In this document: one piece after another, positions 4,998 to 5,096 of the stretch
Position numbering within the stretch: position 1 is the stretch's first letter
Layout of the letters: each line of letters begins with the position of its first letter
NCBI GenBank assembly: GCA_021784495.1
Contig: JAJXSQ010000194.1
Coordinates: forward strand, 1-5,096
DNA: 5,096 nt
Direction: 5' to 3'
From: Myxococcales bacterium
GTDB taxonomy: Bacteria > Myxococcota > Myxococcia > Myxococcales > Anaeromyxobacteraceae
Notes under the pieces: generated by a model
The model's input: only the letters and a program-made list of their open reading frames with translations
Database searches by the model: none
What the model was told of the DNA's origin: nothing
Position numbers and translations under genes: made by a program

Positions 4998-5014
4998 CCG
5001 GCGGTCAGCGCCGG
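4998..5014. other. GC hairpin between convergent genes
   Basis: CCGGCG (4998-5003) pairs with CGCCGG (5009-5014) across a 5-base loop at the junction of the crotonase gene and the convergent gene. No T-run follows on either strand, so it is at best a weak or Rho-assisted end point. Confidence 0.3.
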
Positions 5015-5096
5015 GCGATCCAGAGGAGGAGGCCGGCGGCGAGGGCGAGCAGGGCGGCCACCAGCGCGGGGCGCGGGGCGCGGCGGGGCGGAGGGC
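5005..5096 (-). CDS. C-terminal fragment of a gene ending in a transmembrane helix (partial)
   Basis: Reading the minus strand from the right edge to a TGA at 5005-5007 gives 29 residues. They run from a Pro/Arg-rich segment (PPPRRAPRP) into a hydrophobic helix (ALVAALLALAAGLLLWI), ending in ARR. This looks like a protein anchored by a C-terminal membrane segment, with a positive stop-transfer end. It could be an ordinary integral membrane protein, a tail-anchored protein, or a sorting-tail protein such as MYXO-CTERM; the cysteine motif of the last would lie further upstream and cannot be checked. The stop sits 10 bases from the crotonase stop, facing it. Family unknown because most of the gene is outside the window; the coding call rests only on the hydrophobic pattern. 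Confidence 0.5.
   Translation of the reverse strand, partial: PPPRRAPRPALVAALLALAAGLLLWIARR

Noticed and set aside
1..5096. CRISPR arrays, tRNA or rRNA genes, transposases or phage genes
   Set aside because: No spaced direct repeats, tRNA-like cloverleaf, rRNA sequence or mobile-element protein was seen. The only tandem repeat is the short protein-coding one at the left edge.

Overview
The window is very GC-rich, with codon third positions almost all G or C. It holds five complete protein genes and two genes cut by the window edges. A PilZ domain fused to a receiver domain (resembling the PilZ-type TIGR02266 family described from Myxococcus), a strong sigma-54-type promoter match and the base composition together suggest a member of the Myxococcota, such as an Anaeromyxobacter-like deltaproteobacterium. 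This assignment is an inference; there is no rRNA or marker gene here.

Left part, minus strand (1-2820). A promoter candidate at 2792-2820 drives an SDR-family oxidoreductase (1993-2766). Next comes a type-2 tryptophan synthase beta subunit, TrpB2 (583-1938). Last is a glycine-zipper lipoprotein (1-540), whose proline-rich C-terminus runs off the left edge. The gaps are 54 and 42 bases, so co-transcription is possible, although the three products share no obvious pathway. No trpA lies beside trpB2.

Middle (2767-3044). This is a divergent intergenic region. It carries a sigma-70-like promoter facing left toward the SDR gene and a -24/-12 sigma-54-like promoter facing right toward the PilZ-receiver gene (3045-3905). 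That protein keeps both its c-di-GMP-binding motifs and its phosphorylation-site residues, so it can plausibly read both signals.

Right part, plus strand (3886-4994). The end of the PilZ-receiver gene runs into a compact, hairpin-rich segment that closes with a strong intrinsic terminator. About 20 bases later comes a two-gene unit: a stand-alone 71-residue biotinyl carrier protein and a crotonase-fold acyl-CoA enzyme, overlapping by ATGA. The pairing resembles small acyl-CoA carboxylase and branched-chain acyl-CoA degradation clusters, but no carboxylase subunit is in view. The crotonase lacks one of the two hydratase glutamates and carries a PEGG motif more like some enoyl-CoA isomerases. 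At the right edge, the C-terminal membrane segment of a convergent minus-strand gene is visible.

Most items are recognisable families. The parts most worth a second look are the sigma-54 promoter on a c-di-GMP/phosphorelay adaptor, the structured RNA segment at 3886-3969, and the active site of the crotonase.
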